64,000 nucleotides of DNA from Staphylococcus simiae. Lineage in GTDB: Bacteria; Bacillota; Bacilli; Staphylococcales; Staphylococcaceae. The notes below the pieces were generated by a model that saw only the letters and a list, made by a program, of their open reading frames with translations, was not told the origin of the DNA and did not search any database. Positions 8,996-19,688 of the stretch are shown here, piece by piece; position 1 is the stretch's first letter, and each line of letters opens with the position of its first letter. Made by a program: the position numbers and the translations under genes. The DNA is taken from the NCBI RefSeq assembly GCF_002902085.1, contig NZ_PPQR01000056.1, positions 16,614 through 80,613 on the forward strand, given 5' to 3'.

Positions 8996-10732
8996 ATGAT
9001 TAAGCGATATTTGGAATTTGTTAAACCATACAAATATCGTATTATTGCAACGATCATTGTTGGAATAATTAAATTTGGAATACCGATGCTAATACCTTTA
9101 TTAATAAAGTATGCCATTGATGGTGTAATTAATAATCACGCATTATCATCTGCAGAAAAGATTAATCATTTAGGTATTGCTATTGGTATAGCGTTGTTTA
9201 TATTTGTAATAGTTAGACCACCCATTGAGTTTATTAGACAATACTTAGCACAATGGACTAGTAATAAAATTTTATATGATATACGTAAAAGATTGTATAA
9301 TCATTTGCAAGCATTAAGCGCGAGATATTATGCCAATAATCAAGTGGGACAAGTTATCTCAAGGGTGATAAATGATGTTGAACAAACTAAAGATTTTATT
9401 TTAACAGGATTAATGAACATATGGTTAGACTGTATCACTATAATCATTGCCTTATCCATTATGTTCTTCTTAGATGTAAAATTAACATTTGCAGCATTAT
9501 TTATCTTCCCATTTTATATTTTGACAGTTTATGTATTTTTCGGAAGATTAAGACTGTTAACTAGAAAAAGATCTCAAGCCCTAGCTGAAGTACAAGGGTT
9601 TTTACATGAACGTGTACAGGGGATATCCGTAATTAAAAGTTTTGCGATTGAAGATAATGAAGCTCAAAATTTTGATAAGAAAAATAGCCATTTCTTAACT
9701 CGAGCATTACAGCATACAAGATGGAACGCATATTCATTTGCAGCAATAAATACAGTAACTGATATTGGTCCAATCATTGTAATTGGCGTAGGGGCATATT
9801 TAGCAATATCAGGTTCTATTACGGTAGGTACATTAGCAGCCTTTGTTGGTTATTTAGAATTATTATTTGGCCCTTTACGTCGTTTAGTTGCATCTTTCAC
9901 AACGTTGACACAAAGTTTTGCGTCAATGGATAGGGTGTTTCAATTAATAGATGAAGATTATGATATTAAAAATGGTATCGGTGCACAGCCAATTGAAATC
10001 AAACAAGGGCGTATTGATATTGAACATGTTAGTTTTAAATATAATGATGATGAATCTTACATTTTAAATGATATTAATTTAAGTATAGATAAAGGAGAAA
10101 CTGTTGCCTTTGTTGGTATGAGTGGTGGCGGTAAATCTACCCTCATTAATTTAATACCTAGATTTTATGATGTTACTGCTGGTGACATATTAATAGATGG
10201 TCATAATGTTAAAGACTTTTTAACTGGAAGTTTACGTAATCAAATTGGTTTAGTGCAGCAAGATAATATATTGTTCTCAGATACTGTCAGAGAAAATATT
10301 TTACTAGGTAGACCAACTGCTACTGATGAAGAAGTTATAGAAGCGGCTAAGATGGCTAATGCACACGAATTTATTATGAATTTACCTCAAGGTTATGATA
10401 CTGAAGTTGGTGAACGTGGCGTTAAGTTATCTGGTGGACAAAAACAAAGACTTTCTATTGCGAGAATTTTCTTAAATGATCCTCCAATTTTAATACTTGA
10501 TGAAGCAACAAGTGCACTTGATCTAGAAAGTGAATCCATCATTCAAGAAGCGTTGGATATCTTAAGTAAAGATCGAACAACATTAATTGTTGCACATAGA
10601 TTATCTACGATTACACATGCAGACAAAATTGTTGTTATTGAAAATGGTCAAATTGTAGAGGTTGGTACGCATCAAGAACTTATTGCTCAACAAGGTTCAT
10701 ATGAACATCTATACAGCATTCAAAATTTATAA
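8996..10732 (+). CDS. multidrug ABC exporter, Sav1866 homologue
   Basis: A 578-residue half-transporter with six N-terminal membrane helices (residues 15-310) fused to an ATPase domain. It acts as a homodimer exporting hydrophobic compounds. The ATPase is fully canonical: Walker [10 protein letters not shown] with Lys380, Q-loop Gln422, signature LSGGQ at 478-482, Walker B LILDE with Glu503, and the H-loop in VAHRLS. Length and residue numbers match S. aureus Sav1866, the first ABC exporter solved at high resolution. The start has a strong AGGGGGAAAAGG upstream. It stands alone, with a terminator downstream and an opposite gene beyond. Confidence 0.95.
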   Translation: MIKRYLEFVKPYKYRIIATIIVGIIKFGIPMLIPLLIKYAIDGVINNHALSSAEKINHLGIAIGIALFIFVIVRPPIEFIRQYLAQWTSNKILYDIRKRLYNHLQALSARYYANNQVGQVISRVINDVEQTKDFILTGLMNIWLDCITIIIALSIMFFLDVKLTFAALFIFPFYILTVYVFFGRLRLLTRKRSQALAEVQGFLHERVQGISVIKSFAIEDNEAQNFDKKNSHFLTRALQHTRWNAYSFAAINTVTDIGPIIVIGVGAYLAISGSITVGTLAAFVGYLELLFGPLRRLVASFTTLTQSFASMDRVFQLIDEDYDIKNGIGAQPIEIKQGRIDIEHVSFKYNDDESYILNDINLSIDKGETVAFVGMSGGGKSTLINLIPRFYDVTAGDILIDGHNVKDFLTGSLRNQIGLVQQDNILFSDTVRENILLGRPTATDEEVIEAAKMANAHEFIMNLPQGYDTEVGERGVKLSGGQKQRLSIARIFLNDPPILILDEATSALDLESESIIQEALDILSKDRTTLIVAHRLSTITHADKIVVIENGQIVEVGTHQELIAQQGSYEHLYSIQNL

Positions 10733-10838
10733 TGGAATAAAATGTTAGACATCAATAACAAATTGTTTTTTTAATTATAATTATATATACAGAATCGCAT
10801 TGTTAATAATAAATAAACACTAAATAATTGATTCAAAA

Positions 10839-10890
10839 TAAAACACTTTCGTAGAATTCAAATAATATAAATTCTACGAAAGTGTTTTTA
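10839..10890. terminator. bidirectional terminator between convergent genes
   Basis: A near-perfect 19-bp stem (AAACACTTTCGTAGAATT and complement) with T-rich tails on both strands serves the Sav1866 homologue and the leftward gene at 10953. Confidence 0.9.
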
Positions 10891-10952
10891 TTTTAATCCC
10901 ATTGGTTGAGAGCAGCGCTAGTATTTTATATTTAACATCATCTAAACAGTCT

Positions 10953-12047
10953 TTATAAATCGAAGTCTTCTTCCACAATATCAATATCAGAGTCATTACG
11001 GTGATAAGTGAAGAAACTAATTCTAATTCTATCTAAATGTTCCAGGTGATAACGGTAATCCTCAATTGCAGCTATAATTTGCATAATATTTGCAAATGAA
11101 TATTCTGTTTGATGTGGATTATGAATTAATTCATATTGGAATGTTTCCATTAAATTTTTCTTTTGTGGGTTATCAACTTCAAAGTCTAAATTTGTGACGT
11201 TATATCTAGCTTTTTTCGATAAACTAACTAATATTTGTTCATGATAGGCGATAAGCGAATCTAATTCTAATTTAATCTGTAAGAGAAAATTATTATTAAG
11301 TAAATATAAGTCATTCTGATAGCGGGATAGGCGGTTTAATACTTCATATGCTTGTCTTGTCGTCTGTACTACTTCTCTAAAAAGAATTTTCTTTCTATTT
11401 TGTTGATGAATATGCTTTTTAGTAATAGGGCGCTCTTCACTATAATAATCGAATATTTTCTCTAATTTTTCAATTCGTTGGTTTAAATTTTGAGCATCCT
11501 GCTTAATATTATTAAACTCTGATGTATCATTTAGAACTAATTTAAACCATACAAAAATATCTGATGATATATTTAGCGAGTTATAATATATCTTTGTTTC
11601 AAATTTAGGAGGTAAGAAGACAAAATTGACTAATGATGAACTAATCACACCAATCATTACGAGTACAAATCTATAGAATGCTGCGATATAGAAAGAGCCC
11701 GTGTGTTGACCCATAATGATAAGGGCTGTCACACTTGCCAGAGTTGCTACATGTGCCAATTTAAATTTGAATAGTATGGCAATTAAAACAATTACCGTTA
11801 CTCCCATAATGATAATATTATCACTAAATATGGTTACCATCGCAACTGATAGTAAGGCGCCGATAATGTTACCTAAGGCTTGATCAGATACTGTTTTAAA
11901 TGAACGATAAATGCTTGGCTGCATTGCTACAACAGCACTGACGCCTGCTAAGGCTTTTAAACCTACATTGTCGGGTAGTAAAGAAGCGATAGACATAGCT
12001 AATATAATGGCTATACCAGTTTTAAAAATCCGAGCTCCTAGTCTCAA
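10953..12047 (-). CDS. aromatic acid exporter-like membrane protein (FUSC/ArAE family)
   Basis: The 364-residue protein has a hydrophobic N-terminal half with about five to six helices (residues 8-150), as in ArAE/FUSC-type proteins, and a long helical cytoplasmic C-terminal half ending in the acidic IVEEDFDL. Related proteins are annotated as aromatic acid exporters, but the substrate of staphylococcal members is unknown. The start is a TTG (MRLGARIFKTG) with AAGGAG eleven bases upstream; no in-frame ATG is available before it. It is convergent with the Sav1866 homologue, and in S. aureus the two are also neighbours as far as I recall. Confidence 0.8.
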   Translation of the reverse strand: MRLGARIFKTGIAIILAMSIASLLPDNVGLKALAGVSAVVAMQPSIYRSFKTVSDQALGNIIGALLSVAMVTIFSDNIIIMGVTVIVLIAILFKFKLAHVATLASVTALIIMGQHTGSFYIAAFYRFVLVMIGVISSSLVNFVFLPPKFETKIYYNSLNISSDIFVWFKLVLNDTSEFNNIKQDAQNLNQRIEKLEKIFDYYSEERPITKKHIHQQNRKKILFREVVQTTRQAYEVLNRLSRYQNDLYLLNNNFLLQIKLELDSLIAYHEQILVSLSKKARYNVTNLDFEVDNPQKKNLMETFQYELIHNPHQTEYSFANIMQIIAAIEDYRYHLEHLDRIRISFFTYHRNDSDIDIVEEDFDL

Positions 12048-12286
12048 AAATAATGACGCTCCTTTTATTTAATTTGAATAATATTCGTATTCATTACTGT
12101 TATACACTTACTTCCATTAAAATTCAAGCGTATATATCGTAGAAATGGACATTGGTTCAAAAGTCTAATAGAAAATAAGTCTAAAGTAGTATAAAGGAAG
12201 ACTGAAGAAGTTTTTAAGAACGCTATGATATTAATTTTAATACATTATAGTGTAGTTAACCGTAATTTTAGATTTATAAATTTAAT

Positions 12287-12448
12287 GGGAGTGGGACAGA
12301 AATAAATTTTCTATAAAATTTATTTCGTAATCCCACCCCGGCAAGACTGACTAGGTTTTTAAAACGTTGATTTATCAACATTTTGAAAACCAGACAGTTA
12401 CTGCCAAATGCTTAATTTTAAGTGTAAAATGCTTTATGTCCCAGGCTC
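12287..12448 (-). repeat. intergenic repeat family A, copy 2
   Basis: The same repeat as at 197-354 in reverse orientation. GGGAGTGGGACAG leads into the CCCCGGCAAGACTGACTAGG block, the TTGATTTATCAA palindrome and the CCAGACAGTTACTGCC core, ending CCCAGGCTC. The first about 60 bases form a hairpin, AAATAAATTTTC against AAAATTTATTT. Confidence 0.85.
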
Positions 12449-12449
12449 A

Positions 12450-12612
12450 TCTATATTTTTAGTATGACAAAATGGACATTCGTTAATATTGCTTCTTAAA
12501 CTACCATTTGAAATTTACATAATTTTTATTTATATTGCTGTTTAGTTAATTTTTCACTAAAAATCATATTTTGGTCTTCCATATTGAGTGTATCTGATAT
12601 AAAATTTTGCAT
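12450..12612 (-). pseudogene. possible N-terminal remnant of an ISL3-type transposase
   Basis: On the minus strand an ATG at 12612 with AAGGAG eleven bases upstream opens a 28-codon frame (MQNFISDTLNMEDQNMIF...) that stops at 12526. After a frame change the next stretch encodes NGSLRSNINECPFCHTKNI. A short N-terminus followed by a CxxC zinc-finger motif resembles the start of staphylococcal ISL3-family transposases. It is then cut off by the family A repeat. The resemblance is from memory and short, so the call is tentative. Confidence 0.3.
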
Positions 12613-12692
12613 AGGCGCATTATCTCCTTAGATTATTTGTTTAGGCACTTTTAATTATAGAGATAATTGCGCTTTTTTCATATTCAAAATAC

Positions 12693-12745
12693 AAAAAATC
12701 GGACTAATAGAAAATAACATAAAAAATTCTCTATCAGTCCGATTT
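12693..12745 (-). terminator. stk1 operon terminator
   Basis: Minus-strand hairpin AAATCGGACTGATAGA / TCTATTAGTCCGATTT followed by a T6 run, about 145 bases beyond the stk1 stop. Confidence 0.8.
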
Positions 12746-12889
12746 ATTATAGAGTTCATAAAACTAAGCAACTTGTAAAACTTAAATCAAATTGCATAAC
12801 TAAAAATGTCACTTTATTTGAAATTAGCAACTTCGTTACTTAGCTTAAAATACTTTTAATTTATTTTAACAATATGATATAAATTAATT

Positions 12890-14914
12890 TTACGCATCAT
12901 CGTAGCTCACATCTTTATCAGCTACAATTCTACCATCAACTCTGACTGTATATCCGGCCGTTTTACCTTTTTCAATTTTAAGTGGTATATCAATTTTTTG
13001 ATCACTTGTTATTGTAAATTCCCCTTTTGGTGAAGTACCGTTGTTATCTTTATCTCTAACATAAACTTTAACTGTTTGTGGTTTGTTTTTCTTACCACTA
13101 AATGGCACATCCACAGATACTGAAGTACTTTTAACTTTATCGCTATCGGAATCATTGTCAGAATCAGATTTTGATGAAGCATCTTTATCTTTCCCTTTAG
13201 ATACTTCAAATGAAATCGTTGACCCTTCATCTACAGATTTAGCTTTAGGCGACTGCGAAATAACATCCCCTTTATCAACATCATCGTCGTATACTTCTTT
13301 ACTTACTACTTTAAAGCCTTTATTTTCTAAAGCTTTTTTGGCTTTTGAAAATGACTTACCTTCATAGTCATCTACATATACCTGTTTAGGTCCAAGTGAT
13401 TCATAAATTTTTATTTCTGAACCATTTTTCTTAACTTTACTTTCAGCAGCAACGCTTTGGTCAGCAATTTTACCTTCAGGAACATTATGGCTATACATTT
13501 GTTCTACTGTAATATTATTTAAACCAACTTCTTTAAGTTTATCTATAGCTTCGTCTTTTGATAGGCCAATAACATTTGGCATAGTGACACGTTCGGGGCC
13601 TTTGGATATAACTACATCTACACTATCTCCACGTTCAATGCGTTCACCTTCATTAGGATTAGTTTTAATAATTTCATTTTCAGCGTATTTATCACTGTAA
13701 CTACGCGAAATTTTACCTAATTTTAATTTGTGTTGATTGAAAATCGTTTCAGCTTCTTTAACTGTCTTGCCTAACACATTAGGTGTTTCTTCATATTTAT
13801 TACCAAACATTGCCATACCGACAAATGATATTAATGCGACTACCAATAATACGAAAATCAATGAATATAAAATTATTTTTTTCTTTGATTTTTTCTTCTT
13901 TGGTCCAGTGTAAAGTGCTTCTTCAGAATGTTGAAATTGTTGATGATGTGCAGGACCTTCAACAATCGGTACCTGCATTGTTTGTTTTGTAGCTTTTGGA
14001 TTATTATTTAAATGATTGGCAATGTCTTCTTTAGAGTAACTAACTGCCTTGGTCTTCATTTTATCTAATTCGTAAACTTCTTCTTGCGCCCTATTTTCAT
14101 GAAGCACACTACTTAGATCATCTTTCATTTCTTGAATCGTTTTATAGCGATTCGTTTTATCTTTTTCAGTTGCACGTAACACGACATTACTTAATGCTTG
14201 TGGCACATCATGCCGTATTTCTGTTGTTATATTTGGTACAGATTCTTGAATATGCTTAATAGCTATACTAACAGCTGTTTCACCATTAAATGGTGGTTCG
14301 CCTGTTAGCATTTCATATAACACAATACCTATTGAGTATATATCTGTTCCTTCATCAGTTGATTCGCCTTTCGCCTGTTCCGGAGAGAAGTATTGCACTG
14401 TACCTAAAACATGGTTTGTTTGCGTAAAAGAAGTCTCGCTAAGTGCCTTTGCAATACCAAAATCAAATATTTTTAATGTTTTGTGCTTATCTATTAATAT
14501 GTTTTGAGGTTTTATATCTCTATGTACAATACGCATATCATGCGCTTCTTTAATTCCATTTAAAATTTGATTGGTAAAATTGATGGCAGTATCAATACTT
14601 AAAGGACCATGATTATGAATATATTCTGATAATGTTGGTCCTTCTATATATTCCATAACTAGAAAATAACAATCATCTTCTTCGGCAACATCAATCATAC
14701 TTACGATATTTTCGTGTGATAGCTGAGAAGAGTTATGTACTTCACGCTCAAACCGCTTCAGTGTGGCTTCTTTCTCACTTGGTGGAATAGATATCGCTTT
14801 AATGGCAACTTTCATCTCTAAAACGGTATCCTCAGCAAGGTATACCGTACTCATTCCGCCGCCACCAAGTTTATCTATAATTTTATATCGTTCGTTAATT
14901 ATTTTACCTATCAT
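12890..14914 (-). CDS. stk1: PASTA-domain Ser/Thr protein kinase Stk1 (PknB/PrkC)
   Basis: This membrane kinase senses cell-wall fragments or lipid II and phosphorylates division, wall and metabolic targets. The kinase domain (about 10-270) has the glycine loop GGGGMSTVY, Lys39, HRD at 131-133 and DFG at 151-153. A basic segment and one membrane helix (about 346-370) follow, then three extracellular PASTA repeats (from about 378, 446 and 514) and a Ser/Asp-rich linker near 582-600 before a C-terminal beta domain. At 674 residues it is slightly longer than my memory of the S. aureus protein. Its ATG overlaps the stp1 stop in ATGA, coupling the kinase to its phosphatase. In S. aureus rsgA follows stk1; here the operon ends. 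Confidence 0.96.
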   Translation of the reverse strand: MIGKIINERYKIIDKLGGGGMSTVYLAEDTVLEMKVAIKAISIPPSEKEATLKRFEREVHNSSQLSHENIVSMIDVAEEDDCYFLVMEYIEGPTLSEYIHNHGPLSIDTAINFTNQILNGIKEAHDMRIVHRDIKPQNILIDKHKTLKIFDFGIAKALSETSFTQTNHVLGTVQYFSPEQAKGESTDEGTDIYSIGIVLYEMLTGEPPFNGETAVSIAIKHIQESVPNITTEIRHDVPQALSNVVLRATEKDKTNRYKTIQEMKDDLSSVLHENRAQEEVYELDKMKTKAVSYSKEDIANHLNNNPKATKQTMQVPIVEGPAHHQQFQHSEEALYTGPKKKKSKKKIILYSLIFVLLVVALISFVGMAMFGNKYEETPNVLGKTVKEAETIFNQHKLKLGKISRSYSDKYAENEIIKTNPNEGERIERGDSVDVVISKGPERVTMPNVIGLSKDEAIDKLKEVGLNNITVEQMYSHNVPEGKIADQSVAAESKVKKNGSEIKIYESLGPKQVYVDDYEGKSFSKAKKALENKGFKVVSKEVYDDDVDKGDVISQSPKAKSVDEGSTISFEVSKGKDKDASSKSDSDNDSDSDKVKSTSVSVDVPFSGKKNKPQTVKVYVRDKDNNGTSPKGEFTITSDQKIDIPLKIEKGKTAGYTVRVDGRIVADKDVSYDDA

Positions 14915-15654
14915 ACTTTATCACCTTCAATTGCTGCGACTATGAAAGTTACATTATCTTTCGAATGGTGATCCATGGCTAATTGCATTAAATGATTACC
15001 GTGCTCTTCTAATGTTTGCTCTTTTTTCAACTGACGTTGTATGTCATGGTCTTTAACATAATCAGTTAAACCATCAGAACAGAGCAACAAATAATCATAA
15101 AAATTTAATCGTTTAATAAATAAATCTGGACTTACACGTTTATCTGTACCCATCACTTTAGTAATAATATTTCGTTGCGGGTGCGTAAATGCTTCTTCTT
15201 TAGAAATTTGACCAGTAAGTACTAAATGGTTTACAAATGAATGATCACTTGTAATTTGATCAATTTGTCTACCATTGATAACATATGCCCTTGAATCTCC
15301 AACATTAGCTACTACTACAGATTTATCGAAAACCAGCGCACAGACACAAGTCGTTCCCATACCATGATATTCTGGATTTTCTTGTGCATAATGAAATAGT
15401 TGAAAATTGATATCTTTAATTTGTTGACGCAACCAATTTTCAGCTTGATGTTGTTCTATAAGATTTTCATTTTCAAAACGTTGTTGTAATTCAGTAGTTA
15501 CAAATGAACTAGCTACTTCACCAGCTTTGTGACCACCCATTCCATCACATAATACTAATAATTGTTGTTGTGTTTGATTATAGAAAATACCTCCAGCATC
15601 TTCATTCTTTTCTCGATGTTGTCCAGTATCAGTAAAAAATTGTGCCTCTAGCAT
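14911..15654 (-). CDS. stp1: PP2C-type Ser/Thr protein phosphatase Stp1
   Basis: A 247-residue metal-dependent phosphatase that reverses Stk1 phosphorylation. PP2C metal-binding motifs are intact: DTGQHREKNEDAG near the N-terminus, CDGMGGHKAGEVAS, VANVGDSRAYV, SDGLTDYV and the C-terminal KDNVT with its Asp. It lies six bases downstream of rlmN and overlaps stk1 by four bases, so it belongs to the rsmB-rlmN-stp1-stk1 transcription unit. Confidence 0.96.
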   Translation of the reverse strand: MLEAQFFTDTGQHREKNEDAGGIFYNQTQQQLLVLCDGMGGHKAGEVASSFVTTELQQRFENENLIEQHQAENWLRQQIKDINFQLFHYAQENPEYHGMGTTCVCALVFDKSVVVANVGDSRAYVINGRQIDQITSDHSFVNHLVLTGQISKEEAFTHPQRNIITKVMGTDKRVSPDLFIKRLNFYDYLLLCSDGLTDYVKDHDIQRQLKKEQTLEEHGNHLMQLAMDHHSKDNVTFIVAAIEGDKV

Positions 15655-15660
15655 TTATCT

Positions 15661-16755
15661 TTACCTCGTTTCTACTTGTCGTTCCTTTGCTCTTAATTGA
15701 CCACATGCAGCGTCAATATCAGATCCTTGTTCACGACGAATTGTAGCATTAACTCCAAGTCGTTTAAGTTCTTTTTCAAATTTAAATATATCATCTTTTG
15801 GTGTCTTAACGTAATTTCTCTCAGGTACATGGTTAACAGGAATCAAGTTAACATGACAATTTAAATCTTTTATTAAATGTGCAAGTTCACGTGCGTGTTC
15901 TAATTGATCATTTACGCCACCAAATAAGCCATATTCAAAAGTTACACGACGATTTGTTTTCTCTTGATAATATTTTATTGCTTCAATTAATTTTTCTACA
16001 TTATATGCTCTATTAATAGGCATTAGGCGTGAGCGAACATCATCTTTTGCTGCATGTAAACTTACGGCAAAATTGATTTGAATATCTTCATCTGCAAAAT
16101 CATAAATTCGTGGAATAATGCCTGAAGTTGATACAGTTATATGACGCGCACCAATATTCAAACTATTGTCATCATTAACAATTTTTAAGAAATCCATCAT
16201 TTCATCATAGTTTTCGAAAGGCTCACCAATACCCATAATGACGATTTGAGATACACGTTCATTTGTTTCATCTAAAGCTTTTTGAACAGTTAGTACTTGT
16301 GACACGATCTCTCCGGCTTCTAAATTACGTTTTAAACCACCTAAAGTAGAGGCACAAAACGTACAACCTATTCTACATCCTACTTGCGTCGTCACACAGA
16401 CAGAATTACCGTAATCATGTCTCATTAATACGGTTTCAATAGTATAACCATCTTGTAATTCAAATAAAAATTTAATTGTTCCGTCTCTACTTTCTTGTTT
16501 AACTACTGTAGTTAAGGTAGTAACAGTAAAATTATCCTGTAATAATTGACGTAAATCTTTTGATATATTTGTCATGTCATCGATTGAATTAACACGTTTT
16601 TGATATAACCATTCAAATATTTGTTTAGCTCTAAATTTTTGTTGTCCATGCTCTACTAACCATTGTTGCATCTCATCGAATCTTAGTGAATAAATGGATT
16701 GTTTGTCAAAATCAGGAAGGAATTTATTCTTCTTTTTCTTTTCTGTAGTTATCAT
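15661..16755 (-). CDS. rlmN: 23S rRNA (A2503-C2)/tRNA A37 methyltransferase RlmN
   Basis: This radical-SAM enzyme makes 2-methyladenosine at A2503 of 23S rRNA and A37 of some tRNAs. The 364-residue protein has the CxxxCxxC cluster motif at Cys127, Cys131 and Cys134. The C-terminal Cys in [10 protein letters not shown] is the residue used with a second Cys in the methyl transfer chemistry of the family. It is the housekeeping RlmN, not the Cfr resistance paralogue: the neighbourhood is standard and the length and N-terminus are RlmN-like. It starts two bases after the rsmB stop. Confidence 0.95.
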   Translation of the reverse strand: MITTEKKKKNKFLPDFDKQSIYSLRFDEMQQWLVEHGQQKFRAKQIFEWLYQKRVNSIDDMTNISKDLRQLLQDNFTVTTLTTVVKQESRDGTIKFLFELQDGYTIETVLMRHDYGNSVCVTTQVGCRIGCTFCASTLGGLKRNLEAGEIVSQVLTVQKALDETNERVSQIVIMGIGEPFENYDEMMDFLKIVNDDNSLNIGARHITVSTSGIIPRIYDFADEDIQINFAVSLHAAKDDVRSRLMPINRAYNVEKLIEAIKYYQEKTNRRVTFEYGLFGGVNDQLEHARELAHLIKDLNCHVNLIPVNHVPERNYVKTPKDDIFKFEKELKRLGVNATIRREQGSDIDAACGQLRAKERQVETR

Positions 16756-16757
16756 GC

Positions 16758-18065
16758 TTATTGTTCCTTTCTTGTTATCTTTGTGATAAAGAATCCGTCT
16801 GAATTAAAATCTTGTGGCATTATTTGCATTGTCTTAACCATTTCTCCAGTCACAGGATGTTGGAAAGGTTCAAATTCAAAGTTTTTATTATTTTTTAAGA
16901 ACGTATAAATGACGTTGTCATTTTCTAATTGTTCTATTGTACATGTAGAATAGATTAAAGTACCACCTATTTTGACATTGTTTTTTACATTTTCTAATAT
17001 TTCTAATTGTAAATCAACTAGTGATGCAATCTGTTCTTTACTCTGTGTATATTTAATTTCAGGTTTATGTCTTAATACCCCAAGCCCACTACAAGGTGCA
17101 TCGACTAAAACTTTATCATAAGTTTGTTGATATGGTTTTGTTGCATCATGTTGAAAAGCTTTAATATTATTTAAGCGTAATTTTTTAATATTATAATTAA
17201 TCAAATCTATTTTGTGTTCGTGAATGTCTGTTGCATCTACGTGCCCTTCTGGCATTAATAGTTCAGCTATATGACAAGCTTTTCCTCCAGGCGCACTACA
17301 AGCATCTAAAATATGGTCATGACGTTCTAATCCTATAATATGTCCAACAAACATTGAACTTTTATCTTGAATAGAAACAAAGCCATCTTTAAATGAGCGA
17401 GAATTGATAATAGGTTGGCCTAAAATATGTAGACAATATGGTAAATCTTGATCTTGTTCAACCTCATATCCCTCATCTTGTAGTTTAGAGATAATGTCAT
17501 CAATGGATGCACGTGTAATATTAGCTCTCACAGTTGTGTCATTTTGTTCCATGAATGATTGTAAAATTGCCTTTGTCTCTTCTATACCATAATGTGTAAC
17601 CCAATGATCAATAATCCATTTTGGCATACTATATTCTATAGCCATACGTTTTTTGGGGTCAGCAATTTCTTCAAAATGAGGTAAATCACTACGCATCATC
17701 GTTCTTAAAATACCATTGACAACATTGCCATTATGGTATCCTCCTCGTTCTTTAGCAATTTCAACTGCTTCATTAATAATGGCATGATCAGGTACTTTAT
17801 CTAAATATACATATTGATATATACTCATCCATAATAATTGTCTAACCCAAGCCTTTATTTTAGTTTGTACAAATGGCTTCAAGAAGTAATCTAATGTATA
17901 TTTACGTTTGACTGTTCCATAGACAATTTCTGTGAATAAGCCTTTATCCATCGCATTTAAATCGTTAGTTGATAATACTTCATTAATGCGAATATTACTA
18001 TATGCACCATCATTCATAATATCTTGAATCGTATCAAAAGCGAGACTTCTTACTGTTTCTGTCAT
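16758..18065 (-). CDS. rsmB: 16S rRNA (cytosine 967-C5)-methyltransferase RsmB
   Basis: The 435-residue protein has an N-terminal NusB-like RNA-binding domain (about 1-130) and a C-terminal SAM-dependent methyltransferase. The SAM loop is [12 protein letters not shown], motif [18 protein letters not shown] carries one catalytic Cys, and [11 protein letters not shown] carries the other. Its ATG overlaps the fmt stop by four bases (ATGA), and it is followed closely by rlmN. Confidence 0.95.
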   Translation of the reverse strand: MTETVRSLAFDTIQDIMNDGAYSNIRINEVLSTNDLNAMDKGLFTEIVYGTVKRKYTLDYFLKPFVQTKIKAWVRQLLWMSIYQYVYLDKVPDHAIINEAVEIAKERGGYHNGNVVNGILRTMMRSDLPHFEEIADPKKRMAIEYSMPKWIIDHWVTHYGIEETKAILQSFMEQNDTTVRANITRASIDDIISKLQDEGYEVEQDQDLPYCLHILGQPIINSRSFKDGFVSIQDKSSMFVGHIIGLERHDHILDACSAPGGKACHIAELLMPEGHVDATDIHEHKIDLINYNIKKLRLNNIKAFQHDATKPYQQTYDKVLVDAPCSGLGVLRHKPEIKYTQSKEQIASLVDLQLEILENVKNNVKIGGTLIYSTCTIEQLENDNVIYTFLKNNKNFEFEPFQHPVTGEMVKTMQIMPQDFNSDGFFITKITRKEQ

Positions 18066-18994
18066 ATTAATTTCTTCCCAACTAGTGATTCTTGCACACC
18101 ACTTAAATAATTTGCTACTAACATGCGTTTCTTACCTGCAAGTTGCATATCTGTTATTGCAATTGCGTTATCATCAGCAGTTGCTACAATAATCGCTTTT
18201 TTAGTTGTTGCTATAATCGTACCGGGTTCACCTTGCTTACCATTAACCAAGTGGGCTTGATAAATTTTCAGATTCGTATCATCCATAGTTGTATAAGCAA
18301 CTGGCCAAGGTGATAAACCTCTTATATGGTTAAATATTGTTCTACCTTTTTGATCCCAATTAATACGCTCATCTTCTCTAGAAATATTTGACGCAAAAGT
18401 CGCCAAATCATTGTCTTGTGGGATACTATCATTGGTTCCATTAATAATAGAAGGTAATGTATCTTTTAATAAATCTGCACCTAAAAAGCTAAGTTTTTCG
18501 TGCATTGTGCCAACGTTATCTTGGTCTTCAATATCAATAGCTTGTTGTGAAATAATGTTACCAGCATCTAACTTTTTAACCATATACATAATTGTCACAC
18601 CAGTTTGTTGTTGCCCATCGATAATAGCCTGATGTATTGGTGCACCACCTCTATACTTAGGTAGCAGTGAAGCATGAACATTTATCGCACCTAGCTTAGG
18701 AGATTGTAGTAAAGACTCTGGCAGTAATTGTCCAAATGCTGCTGTGACAATTAAATCTGCCTTTAACTGTATTATTTGATTTAATTCTTCAGAACCTGCT
18801 AATTTTTCAGGTTGGTATACTGGAATGTCATATTCCAATGCTACTTCTTTCACTGGTGGCGCTGTTAATACCTTTTTACGACCTACAGGACGATCAGGTT
18901 GTGTCACTACTGCTATAACGTTATACTCAGCAACTAGCATTTTTAAAATAGTAGTTGAAAAGTCAGGCGTCCCCATAAATATAATATTAGTCAT
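18062..18994 (-). CDS. fmt: methionyl-tRNA formyltransferase
   Basis: Fmt formylates initiator Met-tRNA. The 310-residue protein shows MGTPDFS at the N-terminus and the catalytic block with [16 protein letters not shown] (Asn, His) followed by the [14 protein letters not shown] strand. The C-terminal tRNA-binding domain starts near residue 205 ([22 protein letters not shown]). Its start lies eight bases inside the 3' end of the deformylase-like gene, giving translational coupling. Confidence 0.95.
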   Translation of the reverse strand: MTNIIFMGTPDFSTTILKMLVAEYNVIAVVTQPDRPVGRKKVLTAPPVKEVALEYDIPVYQPEKLAGSEELNQIIQLKADLIVTAAFGQLLPESLLQSPKLGAINVHASLLPKYRGGAPIHQAIIDGQQQTGVTIMYMVKKLDAGNIISQQAIDIEDQDNVGTMHEKLSFLGADLLKDTLPSIINGTNDSIPQDNDLATFASNISREDERINWDQKGRTIFNHIRGLSPWPVAYTTMDDTNLKIYQAHLVNGKQGEPGTIIATTKKAIIVATADDNAIAITDMQLAGKKRMLVANYLSGVQESLVGKKLI

Positions 18995-19475
18995 TATTAA
19001 AATATGCCTCCAATTCTTTGTCAGTTAATATATGTTCAGCACGTTCTATAAAAGGTATACCATTTAATTGATCTATAGTATGTAAAATCATTCGAGCTAC
19101 ATCATCATGTGCAGTTAATTCTACTTTATTACCATTGACATCGTAACTTTCTAACACAATTAGTTTGCTTCTGGTTACTCGACCATACGTATCAGGTATC
19201 GTGATTGAGCCTTCTAAATCCGTTTCTGTTTCCTCAGACTGACTGATTAATGTCGGATTAATTAATTGTAAAAGACCTTCATCTTCCATATCTATCATTG
19301 CCACTTGTAACGGTTGCCCAATTTGAGGTGCACAAAGACCTGCAGCTTCATGTGCATACATTGTATCTTCAATATCTTGTAATAACTGCTGCAGTGTGTT
19401 ATCAAATTGTGTCACTTTTTGTGCCTGTGTTGTTAGTAAAGGATGTGTAGATGGAACTAATTTTTTTATGGCCAT
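18987..19475 (-). CDS. peptide deformylase-like protein lacking catalytic residues
   Basis: A 162-residue member of the deformylase fold encoded directly before fmt, the usual place of def. Motif 1 is recognisable as AGLCAPQIG (45-53). The second and third catalytic motifs are altered. EGCLS reads EGSIT, with Ser90 in place of the metal-binding Cys. HExDH reads HTIDQ, with Thr133 for the catalytic Glu and Gln136 for the second metal-binding His. It therefore should not bind the metal or deformylate peptides in the normal way. S. aureus has a similar paralogue besides its true Def, so this is a kept divergent protein rather than fresh decay. Role unknown. Confidence 0.88.
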   Translation of the reverse strand: MAIKKLVPSTHPLLTTQAQKVTQFDNTLQQLLQDIEDTMYAHEAAGLCAPQIGQPLQVAMIDMEDEGLLQLINPTLISQSEETETDLEGSITIPDTYGRVTRSKLIVLESYDVNGNKVELTAHDDVARMILHTIDQLNGIPFIERAEHILTDKELEAYFNND

Positions 19476-19688
19476 AACATAAACTCCTCAATAAAATTCA
19501 TCAAACTATTATAACGTAAAATGATTAAAATTGCGACCGGTGCTAATAGTTTTAACTTATATAGATAATATTGAATGTCAATCAATATAGGATTAATTTC
19601 CAAGCTATTGGGTATAACAATATTGAAAGATAAATGATTTATATATTAATATACAATTTAAATATTACATTAACAGGAGGCACTTTAA

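Larger units (their letters stand above)
12048..12889. other. gene-poor junction between the Sav1866 and stk1 loci
   Basis: These 842 bases carry no complete gene. They contain a family A repeat (12287-12448, reversed), a possible decayed transposase start (12450-12612) and the stk1 operon terminator (12693-12745). The remainder is AT-rich and featureless to me. In S. aureus, as I recall the map, the genes on the two sides lie hundreds of kilobases apart. Confidence 0.6.

Noticed and set aside
13083..13367. A 94-codon plus-strand ORF inside stk1
   Set aside because: It is the antisense shadow of the PASTA/linker coding sequence and has no ribosome binding site.
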